This document shows positions 21,705 to 29,699 of a stretch of DNA of 64,000 nt, piece by piece. Location: contig NZ_AP022612.1 in NCBI RefSeq assembly GCF_010729895.1, forward strand, positions 5,766,001 to 5,830,000. Direction: 5' to 3'. The DNA is from Mycolicibacterium confluentis. GTDB taxonomy: Bacteria > Actinomycetota > Actinomycetes > Mycobacteriales > Mycobacteriaceae. Made by a program: the position numbers and the translations under genes. The notes below the pieces were generated by a model. The model was not told the origin of the DNA, searched no databases, and worked only from the letters and a program-made list of their open reading frames with translations. The stretch's first letter is position 1. Every line of letters begins with the position of its first letter.

Positions 21705-23222
21705 TTGGCTGACTTTGTGGCGGCGATCGACCAGGGCACCACCAGCACGCGTGCGATGATCTTCGACCACGCCGGGCGTGAGATCGGGAGGCACCAACTC
21801 GAACACGAGCAGATCCTGCCGCAGGCGGGGTGGGTCGAACACAATCCCGTGGAGATCTGGGAACGCACGGTTTCGGTGCTGGTGTCGGTGCTCAACAACA
21901 CCGGGTTGCGGCCCTCTGACCTGGCGGCGCTCGGCATCACCAATCAACGCGAGACCGCACTGGTGTGGGATCGCCGGACGGGACGGCCCTTCTACAACGC
22001 GATTGTCTGGCAGGACACCCGCACCGACCGCATAGCGTCGGCGTTGGACCGCGACGGGCGCGGCGACGTCATCCGCACCAAGGCCGGTCTGCCGCCGGCC
22101 ACGTATTTCTCGGCCGGCAAGGTGCAGTGGATCCTGGAGAACATCGACGGTGTCCGTGAGGCCGCCGAACGCGGCGATGCGCTCTTCGGCACGGCCGACA
22201 CCTGGGTGCTGTGGAACCTCACCGGCGGTGCCCGCGGCGGCGTGCACGTCACCGACGTCACCAACGCGAGCCGCACCATGCTGATGAACCTGGAGACGCT
22301 CGACTGGGACGACGAACTGTTGTCGTTCTTCGGGATTCCCCGGCAGATGCTGCCCAGTATCGAGTCGTCCTCGGTGTCCGAGCCCTACGGCGTGGCCTTC
22401 GACAGCGGTCCGATCCGGGCGGAGATCCCGGTGACCGGCATCCTCGGTGACCAGCAGGCCGCGATGGTCGGGCAGGTGTGCCTTTCGGCCGGTGAGGCCA
22501 AGAACACCTATGGCACAGGCAATTTCCTGCTGCTCAACACCGGTGAGAAGATCGTGCGCTCGGGCAATGGCCTGCTCACCACGGTGTGCTACCGGTTCGG
22601 GGACGCCAAACCTGTGTACGCCCTGGAGGGTTCGATCGCTGTGACGGGTTCGGCGATCCAGTGGCTGCGCGATCAACTGGGGATCATCAGCGGGGCCGCA
22701 CAGAGTGAGGCGCTGGCCCGGCAGGTGGAGGACAACGGCGGCGTGTATTTCGTGCCGGCATTCTCGGGGCTGTTCGCACCGTATTGGCGTTCGGATGCCC
22801 GCGGCGCGATTGTCGGGCTGTCGCGGTTCAACACCAACGCGCATCTGGCTCGCGCTGCGCTGGAGGCGATCTGCTATCAGAGCCGCGATGTCGTAGACGC
22901 CATGGAGGCCGACTCCGGCGTGCACCTGGAGGTGCTCAAGGTCGACGGCGGCATCACCGCGAACGAGCTGTGCATGCAGATCCAGTCCGATGTGCTGGGC
23001 GTCGATGTGGTGAAACCCGTTGTCGCGGAGACGACTGCGCTCGGTGCGGCCTACGCCGCCGGGTTGGGTATCGGGTTCTGGTCGGATCCCGAAGAGCTGC
23101 GAGCCAACTGGCATGAGGACCGCCGCTGGTCACCGGAGTGGACCGATGACCAGCGGGCCAAGGGTTATGCGGGCTGGCAGAAAGCCGTCCAACGGACCCT
23201 GGACTGGGTGGACGTGGAGTGA
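21705..23222 (+). CDS. glpK: Glycerol kinase
   Basis: The 505-residue FGGY-family kinase phosphorylates glycerol to glycerol-3-phosphate. [16 protein letters not shown] is the N-terminal nucleotide-binding motif, [10 protein letters not shown] the substrate loop, [12 protein letters not shown] the hinge, and [15 protein letters not shown] the C-terminal FGGY signature. The start is a TTG at 21705 with GGAGGAGA at 21692-21699. A hairpin terminator follows the stop. Confidence 0.97.
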   Translation: MADFVAAIDQGTTSTRAMIFDHAGREIGRHQLEHEQILPQAGWVEHNPVEIWERTVSVLVSVLNNTGLRPSDLAALGITNQRETALVWDRRTGRPFYNAIVWQDTRTDRIASALDRDGRGDVIRTKAGLPPATYFSAGKVQWILENIDGVREAAERGDALFGTADTWVLWNLTGGARGGVHVTDVTNASRTMLMNLETLDWDDELLSFFGIPRQMLPSIESSSVSEPYGVAFDSGPIRAEIPVTGILGDQQAAMVGQVCLSAGEAKNTYGTGNFLLLNTGEKIVRSGNGLLTTVCYRFGDAKPVYALEGSIAVTGSAIQWLRDQLGIISGAAQSEALARQVEDNGGVYFVPAFSGLFAPYWRSDARGAIVGLSRFNTNAHLARAALEAICYQSRDVVDAMEADSGVHLEVLKVDGGITANELCMQIQSDVLGVDVVKPVVAETTALGAAYAAGLGIGFWSDPEELRANWHEDRRWSPEWTDDQRAKGYAGWQKAVQRTLDWVDVE

Positions 23223-23224
23223 TC

Positions 23225-23255
23225 TGTGGAGTCTCGGCGGCGCTGAGACTCCACA
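23225..23255. terminator. Bidirectional hairpin between glpK and padR
   Basis: TGTGGAGTCTC (23225-23235) and GAGACTCCACA (23245-23255) form perfect 11-base arms just after the glpK stop and just before the convergent gene's stop at 23261. It can serve both genes. Confidence 0.8.
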
Positions 23256-23260
23256 AATCC

Positions 23261-23980
23261 CTAGTCCTCGCCGAGGATCTGGTAGATCTCGCGCCGGGCG
23301 GTGTTGACGATGTCGATGATGCGTTGCTGCTGCTCGGCAGAGGCGGCATGTGTCGACTGCGCGACCGCGGCGGCAAGCTGTCCGAGTGCCGCGCTCAGGT
23401 TCATCTGCCCCGGGTCGGCGTCCTCGGTGATCTCGTCCCACGGCGCGGTCTCGATCTTGTCGGCGGCCTCGCGCCCCTGCTCCGTGAGCTCGAAGAGCTT
23501 CTTGCTGCCGCCCTGCTCCGCGGCGGCGACGATCAGGCCCTCGTCCTCAAGCATCTGCAGCGTGGGATACACCGAGCCTGGGCTGGGCTTCCACAACTGC
23601 TGAGTGCGCTCGGCGATCTCCTGGATCATCTCGTAGCCGTGCATGGGGCGTTCGGCGAGCAGTTTGAGGATCGCGATGCGCACGTCACCGCGCCTGCCGC
23701 GTCCGCGGCCGCCTCCGCGACCCCGGCCGCCGGCTCCGAACGCGGGACCGAAGCCCGGTCCGAAGGGCAGAACGTAGCCGCTGAGGCCGCTGGGGCCGTT
23801 GAAGCCGGGGCCGAACGGGCCGCCGCGGTGTTCCCGGACGTGATCCCGGAACTCGCGACGGGCCTCGCGGCGGGCGTCGCGGAAATCGCGGCGACCTGCG
23901 CCGAAGGGGGGCGGGCCGGCGCCGAGCGGTGATTGGCCGGAACCAAAGGGGCCTTGAGGGGGTGTGAATGGGGTGTTCAT
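23261..23980 (-). CDS. PadR-family regulator with long disordered N-terminus
   Basis: The 239-residue protein has a PadR winged-helix domain at about residues 105-185 (IAILKLLAERPMHGYEMIQ, PSPGSVYPTLQMLEDEGLI) and a C-terminal dimerisation helix. About 100 residues of low-complexity sequence precede it: Pro/Gly/Phe-rich at first, then Arg/Glu-rich (FRDARREARREFRDHVREH), then GRGRGGGRGRGRRG. That extension is much longer than in ordinary PadR proteins. ATG 23980 has AGGAGA at eight bases. A palindrome near 24033-24042 in its promoter may be its own operator. Confidence 0.88.
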   Translation of the reverse strand: MNTPFTPPQGPFGSGQSPLGAGPPPFGAGRRDFRDARREARREFRDHVREHRGGPFGPGFNGPSGLSGYVLPFGPGFGPAFGAGGRGRGGGRGRGRRGDVRIAILKLLAERPMHGYEMIQEIAERTQQLWKPSPGSVYPTLQMLEDEGLIVAAAEQGGSKKLFELTEQGREAADKIETAPWDEITEDADPGQMNLSAALGQLAAAVAQSTHAASAEQQQRIIDIVNTARREIYQILGED

Positions 23981-24019
23981 AGGTCTTCTCCTGGAAGTGG
24001 GTGGGAACGCCTCCCGCGT

Positions 24020-24044
24020 TCCGATACAGTAACGATATATCGGA
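24020..24044. promoter_or_regulatory. Palindromic site upstream of padR
   Basis: TCCGATA (24020-24026) is repeated in inverted form as TATCGGA (24038-24044). The right half includes the perfect palindrome CGATATATCG (24033-24042). It lies 40-65 bases upstream of the padR start, where autoregulation by the PadR protein would be expected. Confidence 0.5.
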
Positions 24045-24186
24045 AGTGTGTCGCGATGCAACCAGATATTCCGAACGGGAGAGGGCGCGGCCGCTCACGG
24101 CGGCTTAGAGTGCGGCCTGGCCCTTCGGAGTCAACAGTCACGCGGCGGCCAGTGTGTGGTCGCTGAGAGGGGTCTAACCTCGGCGA

Positions 24187-25362
24187 ATGGGCGATTTCGG
24201 CTTCGACGACCTGGCCCTCCTGGCGGCCATCGGTCTGGTCGGACCGTTGTTGGCCGCCGCCCCGGGTCTCCGATTGCCGGTGATCATTGGAGAACTCGCG
24301 GCCGGTCTCGTGATCGGCAACACCGGCCTGCGCGTTCTTGATCCGGATGAGCCGACCTTCGCCATGCTGGCCGCAGTCGGCTTCGCGTTGGTGATGTTCG
24401 TCGTCGGCACCCACGTCCCGATCCACGAGATCGGTTTGCGCGGTGCGCTACCCGCAGCGGTCGCGCGCTCCGCACTGATCGGTGTCGTGGCCGCGGGCCT
24501 TGCGGTGCTGCTGGACGCGGTCTTCGGGGGCGGTCACATCCTGCTGTTCGCGGTGCTGATGGCGTCCTCGTCGGCGGCGCTGGCACTGCCGTTGATTCAG
24601 TCGCTTGAGCTGGACGGGCCACCCGTGCTGTCGGTCACCGCACAGATCGCCATCGCCGACACCGCCGCAATCGTGTTGGTGCCGTTGGTGATCGAGACCG
24701 ACCGCGCGGTGCGCACGGCAGTGGGAGCCGTGGTGGTCGCGGGCGCGGCCGCAGTGATCTACGGGCTGCTGCGACTGGTGGACCGCCGAAGGCTGCGCCG
24801 GTTCCATAAGTACTCCGAACGCCACCGATTCGCCCTTGAACTCCGAATCAGCCTGCTGCTGCTGTTCGCCTTGGCGGCCATCGCCACCACCGCACACGTC
24901 TCGACGATGTTGGCGGGTTTCACCCTCGGCTTGGCCGTGGGTGCGGTCGGGCAGCCGCGGCGATTGGCGCGGCAGCTGTTCGGCATCACCGAGGGGTTCT
25001 TCGGGCCGGTCTTCTTCGTGTGGCTGGGCGCGTCACTGGATGTGCGCGAACTCGCGCACCATCCCCGGTTGATCGCCCTGGGAGTGGCCCTGGGACTGGG
25101 GGCCGTTGCCGCGCATGCCGTTGCGGTCTTTACCGGTCAGCCGCTGACCCTGGCAGTGCTGGCGTCGGGTCAGCTGGGCGTGCCGATTGCGGCGGCCACC
25201 CTGGGCACCGAGGACCACCTGCTGGCCCCCGGGGAGCCGGCCGCGCTGATGCTCGGCGCCCTGGTCACGATTGCTGCGGTGTCGATTGCGAATCGCGTGG
25301 CGAGGCACCGACGTCGTATCCACGAAACGCCCGGGCCACCAGAACCGCAGCCGTCAGCGTGA
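24187..25362 (+). CDS. CPA2-type cation/proton antiporter
   Basis: The 391-residue protein has about 12 membrane helices and the Na+/H+ exchanger fold of the KefB/GerN/NapA group (GPLLAAAPGLRLPVIIGELAAG opening, EGFFGPVFFVWLGASLDV later). IAIADTAAIV carries the aspartate expected at the ion site. No TrkA-N nucleotide-binding domain is present. It would exchange Na+ or K+ for protons across the inner membrane. TAACCT at 24175-24180 lies six bases before ATG with no Shine-Dalgarno sequence, so the message may be leaderless. Its last 98 bases overlap the convergent lfrA gene. Confidence 0.88.
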   Translation: MGDFGFDDLALLAAIGLVGPLLAAAPGLRLPVIIGELAAGLVIGNTGLRVLDPDEPTFAMLAAVGFALVMFVVGTHVPIHEIGLRGALPAAVARSALIGVVAAGLAVLLDAVFGGGHILLFAVLMASSSAALALPLIQSLELDGPPVLSVTAQIAIADTAAIVLVPLVIETDRAVRTAVGAVVVAGAAAVIYGLLRLVDRRRLRRFHKYSERHRFALELRISLLLLFALAAIATTAHVSTMLAGFTLGLAVGAVGQPRRLARQLFGITEGFFGPVFFVWLGASLDVRELAHHPRLIALGVALGLGAVAAHAVAVFTGQPLTLAVLASGQLGVPIAAATLGTEDHLLAPGEPAALMLGALVTIAAVSIANRVARHRRRIHETPGPPEPQPSA

Positions 25363-26839
25363 GGGCCGCGGCAATGGCCGCGGTCGGTGCGATGCCCGAG
25401 TCGAACGCCGTGCGCGCCGAGTCCAGCAGGCGTTCGGCCACCGCCGGCGACACTTCCCGTGCGACGGCCGTGGCCCCGCCGATGCTCTCGGTGGCGTCGG
25501 CCGCGGCCTGATCCGACAACTGCGCCGGGACCACGACGTTGGCGCGGTAGAAGGCCGTGAAGATCGTGCCCAGCGTCGCGGTGCCGACGACCGCGCCGAG
25601 CTCGTAAGCGGTCTCCGAGACAGCGGACGCCGCACCCGCTTTCGCGGGCGGGACCGAGGCGACGATGGTGTCGTTGGACACCGTCTGCGACACGCCGACA
25701 CCGAGTTCGAGGATCACGAACGACGCGATCACCGCCGCGATGGTCAGGTCGTGGCGGAACAGCAGGATCAGGCCGAAGCCGGCTGACACCAGCAGCAGGC
25801 CCGCCACGATCAGGGTCTGCGGGGCAAAGCGTTTCGCGAGCTTGACCACGCCCATGCCGCCGGCGATCGACATCAGCGCGCCCGGCAGCGTGACCAGTCC
25901 GGCCATCAACGGCGACAGTCCGAGCACCAACTGCAGGTGCTGCGAGATGAAGAACAGGAAGCCGATCAAGCCGACGATGGACAGGAAGTTGGCCAGCACC
26001 GAGGAACTGAACGGACCGTAGGTGAACAGGCTCATGTCGAGCATCGGTGTACGGCTTCGGTTCTGGCGACGGACGAACCACACCCCCGCTGCGACACCGA
26101 GCGCCGCGGCCGCACCGGCGGTCACCGAGAGCCCGTCGTGCGCCGCGCTCTTGACGGCCCACACGATGGGCAGCATCGTGGCGAACGCCAGCGAGATGCT
26201 CAGCATGTCCAGTGGGCCCGGATTCGGATCCCGCGACTCAGGAACCAGTTTCGGTGCGAACACCAGAAGCGGCAACAAGATCGGCACCGCAACCAGGAAC
26301 ACCGAACCCCAGTGGAAGTGCTCGAGGAGAACGCCACCCACGATGGGGCCCAACGCGGACCCAGCGGTGAAGCACGAGGCCCAGATCGCAATGGCCAGGC
26401 GGCGCGACGAATCCTGGATGAAGATGTTGCGGATCAGCGACAGCGTGGACGGCATCAGCATCGCGCCGAAGACGCCGAGCAGCGCTCGCGCCCCGACGAG
26501 GGCATGCGCGCTCGGAGCGAAGGCCGCCGCGGCCGACACCACCGCGAAGCCCGTGGCACCGATCAGCAGCAGGCGGCGCCGTCCGACGCGGTCGCCGAGG
26601 CTGCCCATCGGCACCAGCAGAGCCGCGAGCACCAGCGAATAGACGTCGACGATCCACAACTGGGTGGCCGCCGAGGGACGGAAGTCCTCGGCGATCGAGG
26701 GCAGCGCGAAGGCCAGCACGGTGTTGTCGATGGCGATCAACAGCACCGGCAGCATCAGCACTGCCAGCGCGAACCACGCGGTGCGTGGAGTGGACTGCGA
26801 CGACGCCGAAGTGTCCGCCGAATCGAGGCGGGTGGACAT
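25265..26839 (-). CDS. lfrA: DHA2-family multidrug efflux pump, LfrA-like
   Basis: The 524-residue major facilitator has 14 predicted helices. It shows the DHA2 features of LfrA of M. smegmatis: IAIDNTVLAFALPSI in helix 1, GSLGDRVGRRRLL in the first cytoplasmic loop and a motif C-like GSALGPIVGGVLL. LfrA exports fluoroquinolones and dyes by proton exchange. ATG 26839 has AGGAG ten bases upstream. It lies 28 bases downstream of an LfrR-like repressor on the same strand, matching the known lfrR-lfrA operon. The 3' end overlaps the convergent antiporter by 98 bases. Confidence 0.9.
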   Translation of the reverse strand: MSTRLDSADTSASSQSTPRTAWFALAVLMLPVLLIAIDNTVLAFALPSIAEDFRPSAATQLWIVDVYSLVLAALLVPMGSLGDRVGRRRLLLIGATGFAVVSAAAAFAPSAHALVGARALLGVFGAMLMPSTLSLIRNIFIQDSSRRLAIAIWASCFTAGSALGPIVGGVLLEHFHWGSVFLVAVPILLPLLVFAPKLVPESRDPNPGPLDMLSISLAFATMLPIVWAVKSAAHDGLSVTAGAAAALGVAAGVWFVRRQNRSRTPMLDMSLFTYGPFSSSVLANFLSIVGLIGFLFFISQHLQLVLGLSPLMAGLVTLPGALMSIAGGMGVVKLAKRFAPQTLIVAGLLLVSAGFGLILLFRHDLTIAAVIASFVILELGVGVSQTVSNDTIVASVPPAKAGAASAVSETAYELGAVVGTATLGTIFTAFYRANVVVPAQLSDQAAADATESIGGATAVAREVSPAVAERLLDSARTAFDSGIAPTAAIAAALTLTAAVLVARAFRGYDVGASPRDSQSTPQQS

Positions 26840-26867
26840 GGGAACTACTCCTGAGAACGAAGGCCGG

Positions 26868-27434
26868 TCAGGCCGAAGGGGAAGAGATGGTGGCCTCGGT
26901 GAGGCTGGTCATGATCGCGTCGGCGACCTGGTGGCGTGGCATGCCATCGAACTTCATGGCGTCGAAGCCCGCCCCCAGCAGCGCCCAGAACACGCGCCGG
27001 GCCCACCCGGGCGGGATGTTGGGCCGGTCCACCGAGACCCGGTCGAGGATCTCCACGATGGCCTCGTCACCGGTTTCCATGTGGGCCACAAGTTCGGGAT
27101 CGGACAACACCGTGGGGTCGTTGTAGATGAAGTAGACGAGGGGCCCGATCTCGAGTTGAGACTCGACAACACGCCGCAGCGCAGGCACCGGAGGGCCGCA
27201 CATGGGTTCGGCCGCGGTGATGGCGTCCGAACTGAGGGCGTGCACGTGCAGTGCGAGGGCCCGGATCAGGTCGGTGCGCTCGGGAAAGTACCTGTGCAGG
27301 GTGCTTCGTCCCACCTCGGCGGCGTCGGCGACCTCCGCCAGTGGGGCACCGGGTCGGTCGGACAGCACGGACACCGCGGCGTCGAGGATCGCTCTCCTCG
27401 TGCGCGCGCGGGCACCCCGCTCCGACTCATCCAT
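26868..27434 (-). CDS. lfrR: TetR-family repressor LfrR
   Basis: The 188-residue regulator has a TetR helix-turn-helix (RRAILDAAVSVL, VGRSTLHRYFPERTDL) and a ligand domain closely resembling M. smegmatis LfrR (RRVVESQLEIGP, PPGWARRVFWALL, GMPRHQVADAIMTSL). LfrR represses lfrRA and is released by efflux substrates. ATG 27434 lies seven bases after TATTTT (27442-27447) with no Shine-Dalgarno sequence, so the operon message may be leaderless. Confidence 0.92.
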   Translation of the reverse strand: MDESERGARARTRRAILDAAVSVLSDRPGAPLAEVADAAEVGRSTLHRYFPERTDLIRALALHVHALSSDAITAAEPMCGPPVPALRRVVESQLEIGPLVYFIYNDPTVLSDPELVAHMETGDEAIVEILDRVSVDRPNIPPGWARRVFWALLGAGFDAMKFDGMPRHQVADAIMTSLTEATISSPSA

Positions 27435-27441
27435 GCATCAG

Positions 27442-27482
27442 AAAATAGCACAAATGGATCAAAATGGGACAGTGATGTCCCA
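27442..27482 (-). promoter_or_regulatory. lfrRA promoter and operator
   Basis: A minus-strand -10 box TATTTT (27442-27447) lies seven bases from the lfrR start. TGGGACA (27465-27471) and TGTCCCA (27476-27482) form perfect 7-base arms with a four-base centre, overlapping the expected -35 position. This suits repression by LfrR. Confidence 0.65.
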
Positions 27483-27497
27483 CACTGGGATGCTCAG

Positions 27498-27600
27498 CTC
27501 GCAGGGGTGGGCTCGCAGCCCACGCGGCTCCGCTCGCAGGGGTGGGCGCGCAGCCCGCGCGGCTCCGCTCGCAGGGGTGGGCGCGCAGCCCGCGCCGAGG
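27498..27600. repeat. Three tandem 35-bp repeats
   Basis: The unit starting CTCGCAGGGGTGGG begins at 27498, 27533 and 27568 with a strict 35-base period. Copies 1 and 2 differ at three positions, and the third decays after about 28 bases. Each unit contains the inverted pair GGGCGCGCAGCCC. It lies between the divergent lfrR promoter and the 3' end of the RDD gene. No gene is visible in it. Confidence 0.85.
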
Positions 27601-27670
27601 GCCGACTTGTTTACACCCTCACCTGGGAAAACCCGTCAACAAGTCGACTCTCGGCGACGGGACCGGCGGA

Positions 27671-28675
27671 TCAGGCGGGTGGGACGAAGCCCGTGCTGGG
27701 CGGAGGGGCGGGTGCCGGTGCGGGCGCCGGGGGTGGAGTGAAGTCTGCAGCCGCCGGGGGAGTCGGACCCGGGGATGGGCCGAAGGTCGGAGGTGGGGTC
27801 GGCGGCGCGAACGCCGGGGGTGGGGTCGCGGGCGCAGACATTGGGGCCACAGGCATCGGGGCCACGGACATCGGTGTCGCTGGGAAGTGCGCCGCCATCG
27901 GGAATCCACCCGCAGCGGGTCGGGCGGAGAGCCTGGCCAGTTCGCGACGATGACGCTCGGCCAGCACCGCCGCCAGCATGTACTGCGGCGGTGCGCCCGG
28001 CGGCGGTGGCGGCGAGATCTGGGCCGCGACCTCACCGGCGATCCGCGCCGCCATCTGATCGCGCAGCGCCGGTTCGAGTTCGTGTGCGCGGGACAGGAAT
28101 TGGCGAGCCAACTCGGCCTGCTCGGGCCGCAGCCCGGACAGCTGCAGCGACGAAGCCCACCAGGCCAGCGCCGGCGGCATGGCCGGGGGCGGGGCGAGTT
28201 TGGGGCCGCGCTCGCTGATCACGACGGTGCCGGCGAAGATGTCGCCGATGCGCTTGCCCTTCGGCGAGAGCAGGCTGCAGATCACCGCGGGAGCGCCACT
28301 GAGCATCCAGATCTCGACGAACCCGGACAGCGCCCGAAACAGCGCCTGCCGGAACCGCTCCGGGCCGCCGTCCTCGGAGACCACTCGCAGGCCCATCGCC
28401 ATCTTGCCGAGTGTGCGACCGCGGGTGGCCGTCTCGAACACCACGGGATAGCCAACGATGACGAGCACGGTGTAGATGATCAGGACCGCGGCCGACAAGG
28501 CGGTGTCGAACTGCAGCAGCGTCATCGCCCACAGCGCCACCCCGGCCACGTAACCCAGCAGCATCACGACGATGTCGATCAGCGCTGCGACCGCGCGCAC
28601 CGGCAGTTGGGCGATCTGAACGTCGAGGACCACCGCATCGCCGGTGACCACGGCATCCTTTGGCGTTCCGACCAT
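27671..28675 (-). CDS. RDD-family membrane protein with proline-rich tail
   Basis: The 334-residue protein begins with an RDD domain of about three helices (PVRAVAALIDIVVML contains the R and D signature residues; TRGRTLGKMAMGLRVV follows). A helical cytoplasmic region comes next, and then a tail of about 100 residues rich in Pro, Ala and Met. It corresponds by position to Rv3695. ATG 28675 has no clear ribosome binding site. It is divergent from the SpoIIM-like gene with only 27 bases between start codons, and next to the MoxR operon, with which RDD proteins often associate. Confidence 0.83.
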   Translation of the reverse strand: MVGTPKDAVVTGDAVVLDVQIAQLPVRAVAALIDIVVMLLGYVAGVALWAMTLLQFDTALSAAVLIIYTVLVIVGYPVVFETATRGRTLGKMAMGLRVVSEDGGPERFRQALFRALSGFVEIWMLSGAPAVICSLLSPKGKRIGDIFAGTVVISERGPKLAPPPAMPPALAWWASSLQLSGLRPEQAELARQFLSRAHELEPALRDQMAARIAGEVAAQISPPPPPGAPPQYMLAAVLAERHRRELARLSARPAAGGFPMAAHFPATPMSVAPMPVAPMSAPATPPPAFAPPTPPPTFGPSPGPTPPAAADFTPPPAPAPAPAPPPSTGFVPPA

Positions 28676-28689
28676 GCCGACGACGCTAC

Positions 28690-28702
28690 TAGAATTCCCC
28701 AG
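28690..28702 (+). promoter_or_regulatory. Leaderless promoter of the SpoIIM-like gene
   Basis: TAGAAT (28690-28695) is followed after exactly seven bases by GTG 28703, with no Shine-Dalgarno sequence. The 27-base gap to the divergent RDD start means the two promoters overlap. Confidence 0.6.
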
Positions 28703-29695
28703 GTGGATGTCGACGCGTTCGTGGTGGCCCACCGCCCCACCTGGGATCGGCTTGAGCACCTCACCAAGCGTCGACGGAATCTCTCCGGCGCCGAGGTCGA
28801 CGAATTGGTGGACCTGTATCAACGGGTCTCCACGCACCTGTCCATGCTGAGGTCCTCGTCGACCGATTCCGCCCTCATCGGGCGCCTTTCGACGCTCGTC
28901 GCGCGCGCCCGGTCAGCCGTGACGGGCGCGCACGCCCCACTGTGGAGTGAATTCATCCGGTTCTGGACGGTGTCCTTCCCGGTGGTTGCCTACCGAAGCT
29001 GGCGGTGGTGGCTGGGTTCGGCGATCGCCTTCTTCGTCGTGGCGATCGCGATCGGTTTCTGGGTGGCCAGCAATCCCGAGGTTCAGGCGACGATCGGCAC
29101 ACCGTCGGAGATCGCGCAGATGGTGGACCACGACTTCGAGTCGTACTACAGCGAGAACCCCGCGGGTTCCTTCGCGTTGCGGGTCTGGATCAACAACGCC
29201 TGGGTGGCCGCGCAGTGCATCGGGTTCGCGGTGGTGCTGGGCCTGCCGATTCCCTATGTGCTGTTCCAGAATGCGCTCAACGTCGGAGTCGCCGGTGGCC
29301 TGATGTTCGCCGCGGGCAAGGGCGGCCTGTTCCTGGGTCTGCTCACGCCGCACGGCCTGCTCGAGTTGACCGCGGTGTTTCTGGCGGCCGCCGCGGGCAT
29401 GCGTCTGGGGTGGTCGGTGATCGCGCCGGGCGACCGTCCCCGTGGTCAGGTGCTGGCCGAACAGGGCCGCGCCGTCGTCTCGGTCGCGGTCGGTCTGGTC
29501 GTGGTCCTGCTGATCTCGGGCCTGATAGAGGCACTGGTGACGCCCGCGCCGTTCCCGACGTGGTTGCGCATCACGATCGGGGTGCTCGCCGAGGTCGGAT
29601 TCCTGGCCTACATCATCTATTTCGGGCGACGGGCGGTCCGGGCCGGCGAGACGGGCGACCTGGCCGACGCGCCGGACGTCGTACCCACCCGGTGA
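28703..29695 (+). CDS. SpoIIM/DUF95-family membrane protein
   Basis: The 330-residue protein has a helical N-terminal segment (WDRLEHLTKRRRNLSGAEVDEL, with WxRLExL typical of the family) and then five to six membrane helices. Its length matches Rv3694c. In sporulators, SpoIIM works in septal peptidoglycan degradation. In actinobacteria without spores the role is unknown. Its constant neighbours (RDD protein, DUF58, MoxR) suggest a shared membrane or envelope function. The GTG start follows a -10 box by seven bases. Confidence 0.85.
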   Translation: MDVDAFVVAHRPTWDRLEHLTKRRRNLSGAEVDELVDLYQRVSTHLSMLRSSSTDSALIGRLSTLVARARSAVTGAHAPLWSEFIRFWTVSFPVVAYRSWRWWLGSAIAFFVVAIAIGFWVASNPEVQATIGTPSEIAQMVDHDFESYYSENPAGSFALRVWINNAWVAAQCIGFAVVLGLPIPYVLFQNALNVGVAGGLMFAAGKGGLFLGLLTPHGLLELTAVFLAAAAGMRLGWSVIAPGDRPRGQVLAEQGRAVVSVAVGLVVVLLISGLIEALVTPAPFPTWLRITIGVLAEVGFLAYIIYFGRRAVRAGETGDLADAPDVVPTR

Positions 29696-29699
29696 CGGG

